Below, piece by piece: positions 24,786 to 32,588 of a stretch of DNA of 48,592 bases. The notes under the pieces are model-generated. The model saw only the letters and a program-made list of their open reading frames with translations, was not told where the DNA came from and made no database searches. The translations under genes were made by a program, and so were the position numbers. The DNA lies in NCBI RefSeq assembly GCF_001544315.1, contig NZ_BCQG01000010.1:1-48592 (forward strand), given 5' to 3'. The DNA is from Geobacillus jurassicus NBRC 107829 (lineage in GTDB: Bacteria > Bacillota > Bacilli > Bacillales > Anoxybacillaceae). Numbering within the stretch: the first letter of the stretch is position 1; each line of letters starts with the position of its first letter.

Positions 24786-24923
24786 TTAGAAGGCCGGTGA
24801 AAAACGATGATTTCGGCCAAATTGGTTGGTGTTGTCGGAAATGAGAAGCTGATTTTTCAAGGGTTCTCAACTTGAGGAGATCGGATTTTAAGCTGCTTTT
24901 TCATTAAATCACCAGCCTTTTAG
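24786..24923 (+). mobile_element. MITE-like element, copy 2 (138 bp)
   Basis: Ends TTAGAAGGCCGGTGA and, inverted, CTAAAAGGCTGGTGA form a terminal inverted repeat. The interior block TTTTTCAAGGGTTCTCAACTTG recurs in the other copies. The right tip contains the stop codon (TAA, 24920-24922) of the E1 beta gene. No coding capacity. Confidence 0.7.
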
Positions 24924-25915
24924 AAGCTCATCACTTTTTCAATCGCACGCAAAACACGTGCCGGCGTTGGCAAATAATCGTCTTCATAGGCGAAAAACGG
25001 CACAGGGACGTCAAACCCCGTCACCCGTTCAACCGGTGCATGTTGGTAGAAAAACGATGTATCATTGATGACGGCGAGAATGTCATTAGCCAGCCCGCCG
25101 GTCGCATGCGCTTCTTGGACAATGACGGCTCTCCCTGTCTTTTGCACCGACTCGGCAATTATGTCTTTATCGAGCGGGTAAAGGGTGCGCAAGTCGATGA
25201 CATCGGCATCAATCCCTTTTTTCTCCGCTTCTTCCGCCGCCTTCATGGCGACTGGCACCATGGCCCCCCACGCGATGACGGTCACATCGTCCCCTTCGCG
25301 CCATTTTTTGCCTTTGCCGATTTCAATCGTGTATTTTCCTTCCGAAACGTCTTCGCGGAACGCGCGGTAGCTGCGCATCGGTTCGAGGAACAAAACAGGG
25401 TCCGGATCTTCAATGGCGGCAATGAGCAGCCCCTTGGCGTCATACGGCGACGCGGGGCAGACGACTTTGATCCCTGGCATATGGGTAAACAGCGCTTCCG
25501 TGCTGTCGGAATGAATTTCCGGGGCTCGCACGCCCGCGCCGTACGGGGCGCGAATGACCAAGGGCACGGCAAAATGTCCTCTCGTCCGTGACCGCATGCG
25601 CGCCGCGTGGGTCATAATTTGTTCATACGCCGGATAGATGAAACCTAAAAACTGGATTTCGACGACAGGACGGAATCCGCCAAGCGCCATCCCTATCGCA
25701 GCTCCGGTAAATCCCGCCTCGCTTAACGGAGTGTCGATCACCCTCTGCTCGCCGAATTCCTCAAGCAATCCGTCCGTGGCGCGAAACACCCCGCCATTTT
25801 TCCCGACGTCTTCTCCGAGCACGATGACATCTTCACGCTCTTTTAGCATGATGCGAAGCGCGTCATTAACCGCTTGCACAAGCGTAAGCGATTTCGTCCC
25901 CACCTCGGTGATCAT
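24920..25915 (-). CDS. 2-oxo acid dehydrogenase E1 component, beta subunit
   Basis: Beta subunit (331 residues) of a heterotetrameric thiamine-diphosphate E1 (PdhB/BkdAB/AcoB family). MITEVGTKSLTLVQAVNDAL is the standard start, at ATG 25915, which overlaps the alpha-subunit stop in ATGA. The conserved regions LGEDVGKNGGVFRAT, DTPLSEAGFTGAAIGMALGG, RAPYGAGVRAPEIHSDSTEALFTHMPG and VIDLRTLYPLDKDII are present. E1 decarboxylates a 2-oxo acid and transfers the acyl group to a lipoyl E2. No E2 or E3 gene follows, so it must share them with another complex. Position downstream of phenylalanine dehydrogenase suggests an aromatic 2-oxo acid substrate, inferred only. Confidence 0.9.
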   Translation of the reverse strand: MITEVGTKSLTLVQAVNDALRIMLKEREDVIVLGEDVGKNGGVFRATDGLLEEFGEQRVIDTPLSEAGFTGAAIGMALGGFRPVVEIQFLGFIYPAYEQIMTHAARMRSRTRGHFAVPLVIRAPYGAGVRAPEIHSDSTEALFTHMPGIKVVCPASPYDAKGLLIAAIEDPDPVLFLEPMRSYRAFREDVSEGKYTIEIGKGKKWREGDDVTVIAWGAMVPVAMKAAEEAEKKGIDADVIDLRTLYPLDKDIIAESVQKTGRAVIVQEAHATGGLANDILAVINDTSFFYQHAPVERVTGFDVPVPFFAYEDDYLPTPARVLRAIEKVMSF

Positions 25916-26982
25916 CTTGCCATCCCCCGCTTCCACTGAAGATACGCCTCTTTCTGCTCGGCGATCGTCCATGTCGGCTGCGCGAACACAAAGTCAAACA
26001 TATCCGACGCATCCGCCTTTGGATAACGTTCCATTTCGGCCACCGCCTGCTCGATTTCCGCGTCCACTTCCGCTTGCACTTGATTCGCCCACTCTTCATC
26101 CCACCAGCCTTCCCGCTGCATGAACCGCTCAACTCGCTTGATCGGATCGGTCGTTTCGCGCCGTTTTTGGCTTTCCTCCTGGTCGCGGTATCTGGACGGG
26201 TCATCGGACGTCGTATGCGCGCCGTAACGCCATGTCACCGCTTCGATTAACGTCGGCCCTCCTCCGTTTCTCGCCCGTTCAAGCGCCTCAGCTGTGTGGA
26301 AATAGACGGCAAACACGTCATTCCCATCGATGCGAAGACCGGGAATGTCGTACGCCAGCGCCTTTTGGGCAATCGTTTTCGTCTTCATCTGACGGGTGAT
26401 CGGAACAGAGATTGCATATTGGTTGTTTTGGTTGAAAAAGACGACAGGCGCGTTGAAAACGCTCGCGAAATTCAATCCCTCATGGAAATCCCCTTCTGAT
26501 GTCGCCCCATCGCCGAAGTACACAATGACCGCATTGTTCGTCCCCTTCCACTTTTCCGCGCACGCCGCCCCTGCCGCCTGGGGAAGCTGCGTGGCGATCG
26601 GGACGCTCGGCGGTACAATCTTTTTTCCTTCAGGAGGGACGCATCCTTCCGTCCGCCCTTTCCAGTACAAAAGGGTTGTCGTTAACGAACGGCCGAACGT
26701 CATCATCGCTCCATGGTCGCGATAAGTAGGAAACATCCAATCCCCATCGCGGAGGGCAAGCGCGCTTCCGACTTGACACGCCTCTTGCCCTTCGTACGGC
26801 ACATACGTCCCGATGCGCCCTTGCCGCTGCAGGCTGACACATTTTCGGTCAAACGTTCGCGTTCGAATGAGATGACGGTACATCGTCATCGTCAACGGTT
26901 TTGTGATTCGTTCACGATACTCGGGCTGCACGATCGTTCCTTCTTCGTTCAATACTTGCACGATAGGGAAGTTGAGTTCCAT
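25912..26982 (-). CDS. 2-oxo acid dehydrogenase E1 component, alpha subunit
   Basis: Alpha subunit (356 residues). The thiamine-diphosphate motif is intact: GDGATSEGDFHEGLNFASVFNAPVVFFNQNNQYAIS (GDG to NN, about 163-200). The phosphorylation-loop region YGAHTTSDDPSRYR is also present. It starts at ATG 26982 after GAGGAGGAATGGT; an ATG five codons upstream overlaps that site. It lies 31 bp after the ABC ATPase gene and is coupled to E1 beta. Generic annotation would be pyruvate dehydrogenase E1 alpha, but an isolated E1 pair behind phenylalanine dehydrogenase and an importer points to a specialised 2-oxo acid such as phenylpyruvate. Confidence 0.9.
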   Translation of the reverse strand: MELNFPIVQVLNEEGTIVQPEYRERITKPLTMTMYRHLIRTRTFDRKCVSLQRQGRIGTYVPYEGQEACQVGSALALRDGDWMFPTYRDHGAMMTFGRSLTTTLLYWKGRTEGCVPPEGKKIVPPSVPIATQLPQAAGAACAEKWKGTNNAVIVYFGDGATSEGDFHEGLNFASVFNAPVVFFNQNNQYAISVPITRQMKTKTIAQKALAYDIPGLRIDGNDVFAVYFHTAEALERARNGGGPTLIEAVTWRYGAHTTSDDPSRYRDQEESQKRRETTDPIKRVERFMQREGWWDEEWANQVQAEVDAEIEQAVAEMERYPKADASDMFDFVFAQPTWTIAEQKEAYLQWKRGMAR

Positions 26983-27013
26983 ACCATTCCTCCTCATCGT
27001 ATCGTTGACAACA

Positions 27014-27808
27014 TCAACTCAATATCGCACGGTCGCTTGCGAGCTGTTCCCCGCGAATGCGCCGAAATTCCGCCAGCAGCTTTTCCACGGTCAAGCGTTT
27101 CTTTTCCTTCTCATCGACTTCCAAAATGATCTGCCCTTTATCCATCATGATGAGGCGGTTTCCTAAATCGATGGCTTGCTGCATGTTATGGGTGACCATC
27201 AAGGTCGTCAATCGGTAGCGCTCGACAATCTCTTTTGTTAAGTTGGTGATCAATTCCGCTCTCGCTGGGTCGAGCGCCGCTGTATGCTCATCCAGAAGCA
27301 AAATGGACGGTTCGGTGAATGTCGCCATAAGCAAAGACAACGCCTGCCGCTCCCCGCCGGAAAGCAGGCCGACTTTCGCCTGGAGGCGATCCTCCAACCC
27401 GAGATGAAGGGTCGCGAGCAGCTCGCGAAACTCATCGCGCCGTTTTTTCGTCACCCCGCGGCGGAGCGTGCGCGTTTGATTGCGCGCATACGCCAACGCC
27501 AAATTTTCCTCAATCGTCATGTTCGGCGCCGTTCCCGCCATCGGATCTTGAAACACTCTCCCGATATAGCGGGAGCGGACATATTCCGGCATCATGGTGA
27601 CATCTTGACCGTCAATCCAAATCGTTCCTTCATCGGGAAACAGCACTCCCGAAATCAAATTCATCAAGGTCGATTTTCCCGCGCCGTTGCTGCCGATAAT
27701 GGTGACAAAGTCGCCTTTTTGCAGCGACAGATGCACGTTTTGGAGCGCGATCTTTTCGTCAGGCGTCCCCTCATGGAACACTTTATAAATCCCGTTTAAC
27801 TGCAACAT
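27014..27808 (-). CDS. ABC importer ATPase (TrpX/DUF534-type system)
   Basis: ATPase of 264 residues with Walker A GSNGAGKS, Q-loop RVFQDPMAGT, signature LLSGGERQALSLLMA and Walker B ILLLDEHTAALDP; the DEHTAALDP form is typical of this family. The start is MLQLNGIYKVF at ATG 27808, after AAAGGGTGGGGCGG; a longer frame from 27916 is unlike the family and overlaps the permease. It overlaps the permease end by 26 bp. Confidence 0.9.
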   Translation of the reverse strand: MLQLNGIYKVFHEGTPDEKIALQNVHLSLQKGDFVTIIGSNGAGKSTLMNLISGVLFPDEGTIWIDGQDVTMMPEYVRSRYIGRVFQDPMAGTAPNMTIEENLALAYARNQTRTLRRGVTKKRRDEFRELLATLHLGLEDRLQAKVGLLSGGERQALSLLMATFTEPSILLLDEHTAALDPARAELITNLTKEIVERYRLTTLMVTHNMQQAIDLGNRLIMMDKGQIILEVDEKEKKRLTVEKLLAEFRRIRGEQLASDRAILS

Positions 27809-28775
27809 CCGCCCCACCCTTTCCGACAGCGGCCGCCGTTGCCGCCTGGGCTTGGTTCCGCCTTTTTGCTTCTTTGCGTTTTTTCTCTTGTTGTTGGCGA
27901 ACGAGCTGTGGAACAACGAGCGCCAAAATGACCATGCATGCCGTGATCAGCTTCACATCCCCTGTTTCGAGAAATTGGACGCGCAAAGCGAGGCTCACCA
28001 CGATGCGGTACATGATCGCTCCACCGATCACGGAAAGCGTGGCTCGCGCGATCGTTTTCGTTCCAAATACCGCTTCGCCGATAATCACAGAAGCCAGACC
28101 GATAATGATCATGCCAATGCCCATCCCGACATCGGCAAATGCACCATATTGAGCCACAAGCGCCCCCGAGAACGCGACCATGGCATTGGAAAGCCCCAAC
28201 CCTAAGACAATGAGCAAATGGGTGTTCGCCGACAGGCTGCGAATCATGCGCGGATTATCGCCCGTCGCCCGAATCGCAAGCCCCATTTCCGTCTGCAAAA
28301 ACCAGTCTGTGAACCATTTAAACAAAAGAGCAAGCAACGTCATCGACAGGAGAATTCCCCATGTTTTCGCCGCGGCCGAGTCAAGTCCGATCTTTGTCCC
28401 CCATTCTTGAATGGTTGTAAAGACGGTCTTTTGATTTAAAAGCGGTACATTCGAACGCCCCATGATGCGAAGATTGATGGAATACAGCGCGATCATCATT
28501 AAAATGCCCGACAAAAGCGGATTGACCTTCCCTGCTGTATGAAGAAGCCCGGTCATACACCCGGCAGCGAATCCAACGAACAGCGCCAAACATGTCGCGG
28601 CAAACGGATTGACGCCGTGGACGATCAACGTCGCCGCCACCGCGGCCCCTGTCACAAAGCTCCCGTCCACGGTTAAATCAGGGAAATCCAAAACACGAAA
28701 CGACAAATAGACTCCCAACGCCATAATGGCGTAAATCAGTCCTGATTCCACTGCCCCTGTGATGGCCGTCAACAA
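27783..28775 (-). CDS. ABC importer permease (TrpX/DUF534-type system)
   Basis: BPD_transp_2-family permease of about 330 residues with eight to ten membrane segments and motifs FPDLTVDGSFVTGAAVAA and NPLLSGILMMIALYSINLRIMGRSN. The best start is TTG 28775 (LLTAITGAVESGLIY), behind AAAGGATG; no in-frame ATG fits. The C-terminus is a basic, alanine-rich tail (EKKRKEAKRRNQAQAATAA). Gap to the binding-protein gene 14 bp. Confidence 0.9.
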   Translation of the reverse strand: MLTAITGAVESGLIYAIMALGVYLSFRVLDFPDLTVDGSFVTGAAVAATLIVHGVNPFAATCLALFVGFAAGCMTGLLHTAGKVNPLLSGILMMIALYSINLRIMGRSNVPLLNQKTVFTTIQEWGTKIGLDSAAAKTWGILLSMTLLALLFKWFTDWFLQTEMGLAIRATGDNPRMIRSLSANTHLLIVLGLGLSNAMVAFSGALVAQYGAFADVGMGIGMIIIGLASVIIGEAVFGTKTIARATLSVIGGAIMYRIVVSLALRVQFLETGDVKLITACMVILALVVPQLVRQQQEKKRKEAKRRNQAQAATAAAVGKGGADVAVKRDL

Positions 28776-28789
28776 CAGCGCTCATCCTT

Positions 28790-29806
28790 TCATTCCATGT
28801 ATTCCGCTATTTGATCCCACTCAGGCTTCAGTTTGATCCCTTGTTTTTCCGCCGCTTGTTTGTTGATCACCAGTTTCAGCTTTTTCGGATATTCCGGTTT
28901 GATCTCGGACGGCTTGGCTTCCCCTTTTAAAATGGCGGCCGCCATTTGCCCCGCTTGATAGCCGATGTCGTAGTAATCAAAGCCGTACGCCGCAAAACAG
29001 CCTCGTTTTAACGAATCAAGTTCCCCTGTAAAAACCGGCATTTTGTTCTCATTGGCAACGCTGACAACGGATTCAATGGCGGATACAACGGTGTTGTCGG
29101 TCACGATGTAAAAAACATCCGCTTTGCCCACTAACGATTCTGCGGCCTGCTTCACTTCCGCTGTTGTCGACACGGACGCTTCCACAAACTTCAAATCCGT
29201 ATGCTTCGCCGCTTCCTTCACTTTTTCGATTTGCGCCAACGAGTTTTGTTCGCCGGCGTTGTAAATGAGCCCGACGGTTTTGGCATCCGTCTGCTCATCG
29301 ATGAATTGAATCGTTTTGCGAATCGCATCGGGATGGCTGTCCGTTGTTCCCGTGATGTTTTCCCCCGCCTTGTCCATCGACGGAACTAAACCGGCGCCGA
29401 CCGGATCGGTCACGGATGTAAACACAATCGGAATGTCTTTCGTCGCGTTGAGCGCGCTTTGGGCGCTTGGCGTCGAGTTGGCAAAAATGAGGTCGACCCC
29501 GTCCGATACAAAGTTATTCGCAATTGTTTGGCTGTTGTTCATGTCGCCTTGGGCATTTTGAATATTGTACCGAACGTTTTTCCCTTCTTGAAAACCCTCG
29601 TCTTCGAGCGCCTTTTTAAATCCATTGAAGGCGGCATCCAGCGACGGATGCTCGATAATTTGCGTGACGCCGATAGTGACCGTTTTTTTCTCCTTCCCTT
29701 CTTCTTTCCCGCCATCGGTCGCCGCCTTTTCCCCTCCACCGCAGCCGGAGAGCATGAGGGCTCCGAACAAAACTGGAATGGCGAATCGTGCCACGATATG
29801 TTTCAT
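28790..29806 (-). CDS. ABC importer substrate-binding lipoprotein (ABC_sub_bind/TrpX type)
   Basis: 338-residue lipoprotein with signal MKHIVARFAIPVLFGALMLSGC and mature family segments: TIGVTQIIEHPSLDAAFNGFKKAL, FANSTPSAQSALNATKDIPIVFTSVTDPVGAGLV and GLIYNAGEQNSLAQIEKVKEAA. Characterised members of the family take up tryptophan or related aromatic amino acids. The gene lies 84 bp downstream of phenylalanine dehydrogenase with no terminator between, so cotranscription is likely. Start ATG 29806 after GGGAGAAGGATC. Confidence 0.88.
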   Translation of the reverse strand: MKHIVARFAIPVLFGALMLSGCGGGEKAATDGGKEEGKEKKTVTIGVTQIIEHPSLDAAFNGFKKALEDEGFQEGKNVRYNIQNAQGDMNNSQTIANNFVSDGVDLIFANSTPSAQSALNATKDIPIVFTSVTDPVGAGLVPSMDKAGENITGTTDSHPDAIRKTIQFIDEQTDAKTVGLIYNAGEQNSLAQIEKVKEAAKHTDLKFVEASVSTTAEVKQAAESLVGKADVFYIVTDNTVVSAIESVVSVANENKMPVFTGELDSLKRGCFAAYGFDYYDIGYQAGQMAAAILKGEAKPSEIKPEYPKKLKLVINKQAAEKQGIKLKPEWDQIAEYME

Positions 29807-29890
29807 GATCCTTCTCCCCTCGCAACTTCTTTTATTTGAAAGATAAGATGATTGTTTATTTTCAGATAAATCGTTTCATATGAATATACT

Positions 29891-31033
29891 TTAATGGCGA
29901 ACATCCCACTTCGGCCGCTTTTGGTGTGTAAAGAAATGATTGCGTCGTTTGCGCTTCTCGAGCCGCTCTTCGCAAAACTGATCGGCCGCCTCGACCGTCG
30001 TTATGCCTTCCGAGTCGGCCCGCGCATAAATGGCGAGCAGTGTATCGTAAATCGCTTTCGTTTTCGCCAACACCCGCTCTTTGTTCGCTCCGTAAAGTTC
30101 ATCGGCGACTTGAATGAGCCCGCCGGCGTTGACGATATAATCGGGGGCGTACACAATGCCTTTTTCTTTCAACATGCGGGCGTGGCGTTTGTCCGCCAGC
30201 TGATTGTTCGCCGAACCGACGACCGCTTTCACCCGCAGCTCGGCGATCGTGTCATCGTTGATGACGCCGCCAAATGCGCACGGGACGAACACATCGGCTT
30301 CGACGCGATAAATGTCCGTTCCGCTCACCGGTTTGACGGACGCCCCGATTCGTTTGCCGTGCGCCACGACCTCCTCCACGGCCGCTTCATTCAAATCGCA
30401 CACGTACAAGTCCGCTCCTTCTTCGAGCAAACGAAGCGCCACTTTTTTGCCGACTTTTCCGAGCCCTTGCACCGCATACGTTTTGCCGTGCAAGTGTTTG
30501 TCGCCGAATACGACATTGTTCGTCGCCTGAATGCCGTACACGACGCCCTCGGCCGTTGGCACGGATGAGTCCCCGCTTCCGCCGTACGCTTCCGGAACGC
30601 CGACGATGCAATTCGTCTCTTTCAGGGCGTGCACGAAGTCGTCCGGCGTCGTCCCCATATCGGTGCCCGTATAAAACCGGCCGCCTAATGACTCAACAAA
30701 CTGGCCGAACGCGCGAAACAGTTCCGGCGATTTGTCTTTGCGCGGGTCGCCGATGATCACCGCTTTGCCCCCGCCAAAATCAACATCCGCGGCCAGGCAT
30801 TTATACGTCATCCCTTTCGACAGCCGAAGTGCATCGGCGAGCGCCTCTTCCGCCGTGGCATACGGATGCATCCGGCAGCCGCCGAGCGCCGGTCCAAGCG
30901 CGGTGCTATGAATGGCGATGATCGCCCTTAGGCCGGTCGCTTCATCGTGACAAAACACGACCTGTTCATGTTCACGCATTTGCAAAAACAAATCCAAGCT
31001 TTGTGACATGTTTGGTGATAACATGACATTCAT
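29891..31033 (-). CDS. pdh: Phenylalanine dehydrogenase (Glu/Leu/Phe/Val dehydrogenase family)
   Basis: NAD-dependent amino acid dehydrogenase of 380 residues, converting L-phenylalanine to phenylpyruvate and ammonia. The catalytic lysines lie in GGCRMHPY...LSKGMTYKC and [33 protein letters not shown] and [12 protein letters not shown] follow the phenylalanine-dehydrogenase branch (Thermoactinomyces-type) rather than leucine dehydrogenase, which has a different sequence after GRY. The NAD fold is at [12 protein letters not shown] (about 185-196) and SANNQL (about 272). Start ATG 31033 after AAAGGAGAGGGGAAGCG. Its promoter carries a perfect cre box and the AACGTTAT operator shared with paaA and paaK. 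Confidence 0.85.
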   Translation of the reverse strand: MNVMLSPNMSQSLDLFLQMREHEQVVFCHDEATGLRAIIAIHSTALGPALGGCRMHPYATAEEALADALRLSKGMTYKCLAADVDFGGGKAVIIGDPRKDKSPELFRAFGQFVESLGGRFYTGTDMGTTPDDFVHALKETNCIVGVPEAYGGSGDSSVPTAEGVVYGIQATNNVVFGDKHLHGKTYAVQGLGKVGKKVALRLLEEGADLYVCDLNEAAVEEVVAHGKRIGASVKPVSGTDIYRVEADVFVPCAFGGVINDDTIAELRVKAVVGSANNQLADKRHARMLKEKGIVYAPDYIVNAGGLIQVADELYGANKERVLAKTKAIYDTLLAIYARADSEGITTVEAADQFCEERLEKRKRRNHFFTHQKRPKWDVRH

Positions 31034-31061
31034 CGCTTCCCCTCTCCTTTGCTTTACCGCT

Positions 31062-31075
31062 TGAAAGCGTTTTCA
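31062..31075 (-). promoter_or_regulatory. cre box before phenylalanine dehydrogenase
   Basis: TGAAAGCGTTTTCA matches the CcpA consensus TGWAANCGNTNWCA at every position. It lies between the operator and the start codon, downstream of any likely -10, where CcpA binding would block transcription when glucose is present. Confidence 0.75.
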
Positions 31076-31099
31076 AGTTAATATAACAAAAAATTAAGT

Positions 31100-31123
31100 T
31101 ACGTATAAATAACGTTATACTAT
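31100..31123 (-). promoter_or_regulatory. paa-type operator at the phenylalanine dehydrogenase promoter
   Basis: ATAACGTTAT (31109-31118) is a perfect palindrome extended as AAATAACGTTATACT. It matches the operators of paaA and paaK, with a weaker half-site (AAGTTACGTATAA) to its left. Confidence 0.55.
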
Positions 31124-31180
31124 TTTTATAGTAAATATGATGCTTGCGAGTGTCAACCCTCTGCCAAACGATTTTTCATC

Positions 31181-31213
31181 GCCAAAAAAAGACGCCGTTT
31201 GACAGGCGTCTTT
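31181..31213 (-). terminator. Terminator of the nitronate monooxygenase gene
   Basis: AAAGACGCC (31188-31196) pairs with GGCGTCTTT (31205-31213). On the minus strand a run of seven T residues follows. Confidence 0.85.
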
Positions 31214-31219
31214 GTTCGA

Positions 31220-32170
31220 TCAGCGGAATAAGGCGGACAATGATTGCCACTGCGTTTTCGCTTCCGTCATCATTTGTTCAAACAGCTCCGCTACTGTCGG
31301 CACGTCATCGATCAGGCCGGCGATTTGCCCAGCATTGATGAATCCCTCATCGAAATCACCGGATAGAGCCCCGCGGCGATGCCGATCCTCCGATGTATAT
31401 TGTTGAAACTGCTCAGCCGGCATGCCTTGCCGTTCATACTCGAGCAGCTTCTCGGCATACGGCGTGCGCATAATGCGGCGGATGCGCCCAACCGAACGGC
31501 CGACAATGACCGTTTCATGTTCCTTCGCCTCGATAAGCCGCCGTTTATACGCTTCATGAAACGGCGCTTCTTTCGTGGCCACAAGCCTTGTGCCGAGCTG
31601 CACTCCTTGGGCGCCAAGGGCGAAAGCAGCCAGCAGACCGCGCCCATCGCCGATGCCGCCGGCAGCGATGACGGGAATGCGGACGGCGCTGGCAACTTGC
31701 GGAATGAGCGTCATCGTTGTCAACTCAAGCGGCGAGTTGATGCCCGCCGCTTCATACCCCTCCGCGACAACGAGATCCGCTCCGGCCGCCTCCGCTTTTT
31801 TCGCTTGGCTGACCGAGGCGACGACGACGATGACCTTGATGCCATGTTCCGCAAAACGCGGAATCCATGGCGCCGGATTGCCGGCTGAAAGCGAGACGAC
31901 CGGCACTTGATGGCGAATGACAAGCTCGATGATCTCTGCGGCGTGCGGCGTCACCTGCAGCGGGATGTTCACGGCAAACGGACGGCTCGTGCGCCGCTTC
32001 GTTTCGACGATCAACGCCTCCACCTCATCGGGCGGCATCGTGCCGGCGCCGATCGTCCCAAGCCCCCCGGCTTCCGATACGGCGCTTGCCAGCTCGGCGT
32101 TGCTGATGTTGCCCATCCCCCCTTGAATGATCGGATAACGAAGATCGAGCAAACGGCAAACATCATTCAT
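31220..32170 (-). CDS. Nitronate monooxygenase / FMN-dependent enoyl reductase-like protein
   Basis: TIM-barrel flavoprotein of 316 residues (2-nitropropane dioxygenase/FabK family). The N-terminal RYPIIQGGMGNISNAELASAVSEAGGLGTIG and the segment DLVVAEGYEAAGINS, PVIAAGGIGDGRGLLAAFALGAQGVQLGTRLVATKEAP (FMN phosphate site) are diagnostic. Start MNDVCRLLDL at ATG 32170 after GGGATGTG; an upstream in-frame ATG at 32218 lies in the promoter. The operator overlapping its transcription start ties it to the paa regulon. It may detoxify nitronates or reduce an enoyl intermediate; family membership alone cannot tell which. Confidence 0.87.
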   Translation of the reverse strand: MNDVCRLLDLRYPIIQGGMGNISNAELASAVSEAGGLGTIGAGTMPPDEVEALIVETKRRTSRPFAVNIPLQVTPHAAEIIELVIRHQVPVVSLSAGNPAPWIPRFAEHGIKVIVVVASVSQAKKAEAAGADLVVAEGYEAAGINSPLELTTMTLIPQVASAVRIPVIAAGGIGDGRGLLAAFALGAQGVQLGTRLVATKEAPFHEAYKRRLIEAKEHETVIVGRSVGRIRRIMRTPYAEKLLEYERQGMPAEQFQQYTSEDRHRRGALSGDFDEGFINAGQIAGLIDDVPTVAELFEQMMTEAKTQWQSLSALFR

Positions 32171-32190
32171 TATATTCACATCCCGTAAAA

Positions 32191-32212
32191 AATACGTTAT
32201 ATATGAATTATA
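32191..32212 (-). promoter_or_regulatory. Promoter and paa-type operator of the nitronate monooxygenase gene
   Basis: TATAAT (plus strand ATTATA, 32207-32212) is the -10. Directly downstream, AATACGTTATATAT (32191-32204) matches the AACGTTATATAT arm of the paaA operator except for one base, so a bound regulator would cover the start site. Confidence 0.55.
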
Positions 32213-32298
32213 CCTCATTTTTCAGAAAACGAGAATAATTGATGATAGAAAATTTTCGAAAAAGGAATATCCTCTCTTCTTTCCAAGATAACAGGACA

Positions 32299-32434
32299 CT
32301 TTAAGGCTGGCGATTTCATGAAACATCGACCCCAAACATGCTTTTTCAAGTTGAGAAACCCTTTAAAATCAGCTTTTCCCTTGCACCCAAAAACACTAAT
32401 CGAGCGAAAAGCATTGTTTTTCGCCAGCCTTCTT
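32299..32434 (-). mobile_element. MITE-like element, copy 3 (136 bp)
   Basis: Reads in the opposite orientation to the other two copies. Left tip CTTTAAGGCTGGCGATTTC and right tip TGTTTTTCGCCAGCCTTC form a terminal inverted repeat. CAAGTTGAGAAACCCTTTA and AAATCAGCTTTTCCC match the interior of copy 2. It lies in the gene-free stretch 32213-32587, which otherwise holds only the PaaX2 terminator. Confidence 0.7.
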
Positions 32435-32547
32435 TGCTGTTCATTCGCTGAAAAATCAGCAACGATAAGCGCGCGCAAACCGACGATGTCCGTTCGGGGG
32501 ACAACTTCCCCCTGCCACAGTCCCGTGCCGAACGTTCCATAAACGTC

Positions 32548-32588
32548 AAACGGGATGCACAGCCGTCATAGCGCCGTGCATCCCGTTT
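32548..32588 (-). terminator. Terminator of the second PaaX gene
   Basis: A perfect 13-bp stem: AAACGGGATGCAC (32548-32560) with GTGCATCCCGTTT (32576-32588). It touches the stop codon. The T-run after it on the minus strand is short. Confidence 0.75.

Noticed and set aside
27808-27916. Longer start for the ABC ATPase at 27916
   Set aside because: The extra 36 residues are basic, unlike the family, and lie inside the permease gene; ATG 27808 has a binding site.
29875-29884. Palindrome TTCATATGAA after phenylalanine dehydrogenase
   Set aside because: Short AT-rich palindrome expected by chance; no link to a promoter.
29891-31033. Leucine dehydrogenase as the identity of the dehydrogenase
   Set aside because: Residues after GRF ([13 protein letters not shown]) follow phenylalanine dehydrogenase; leucine dehydrogenases differ there and are usually longer (about 429 residues).
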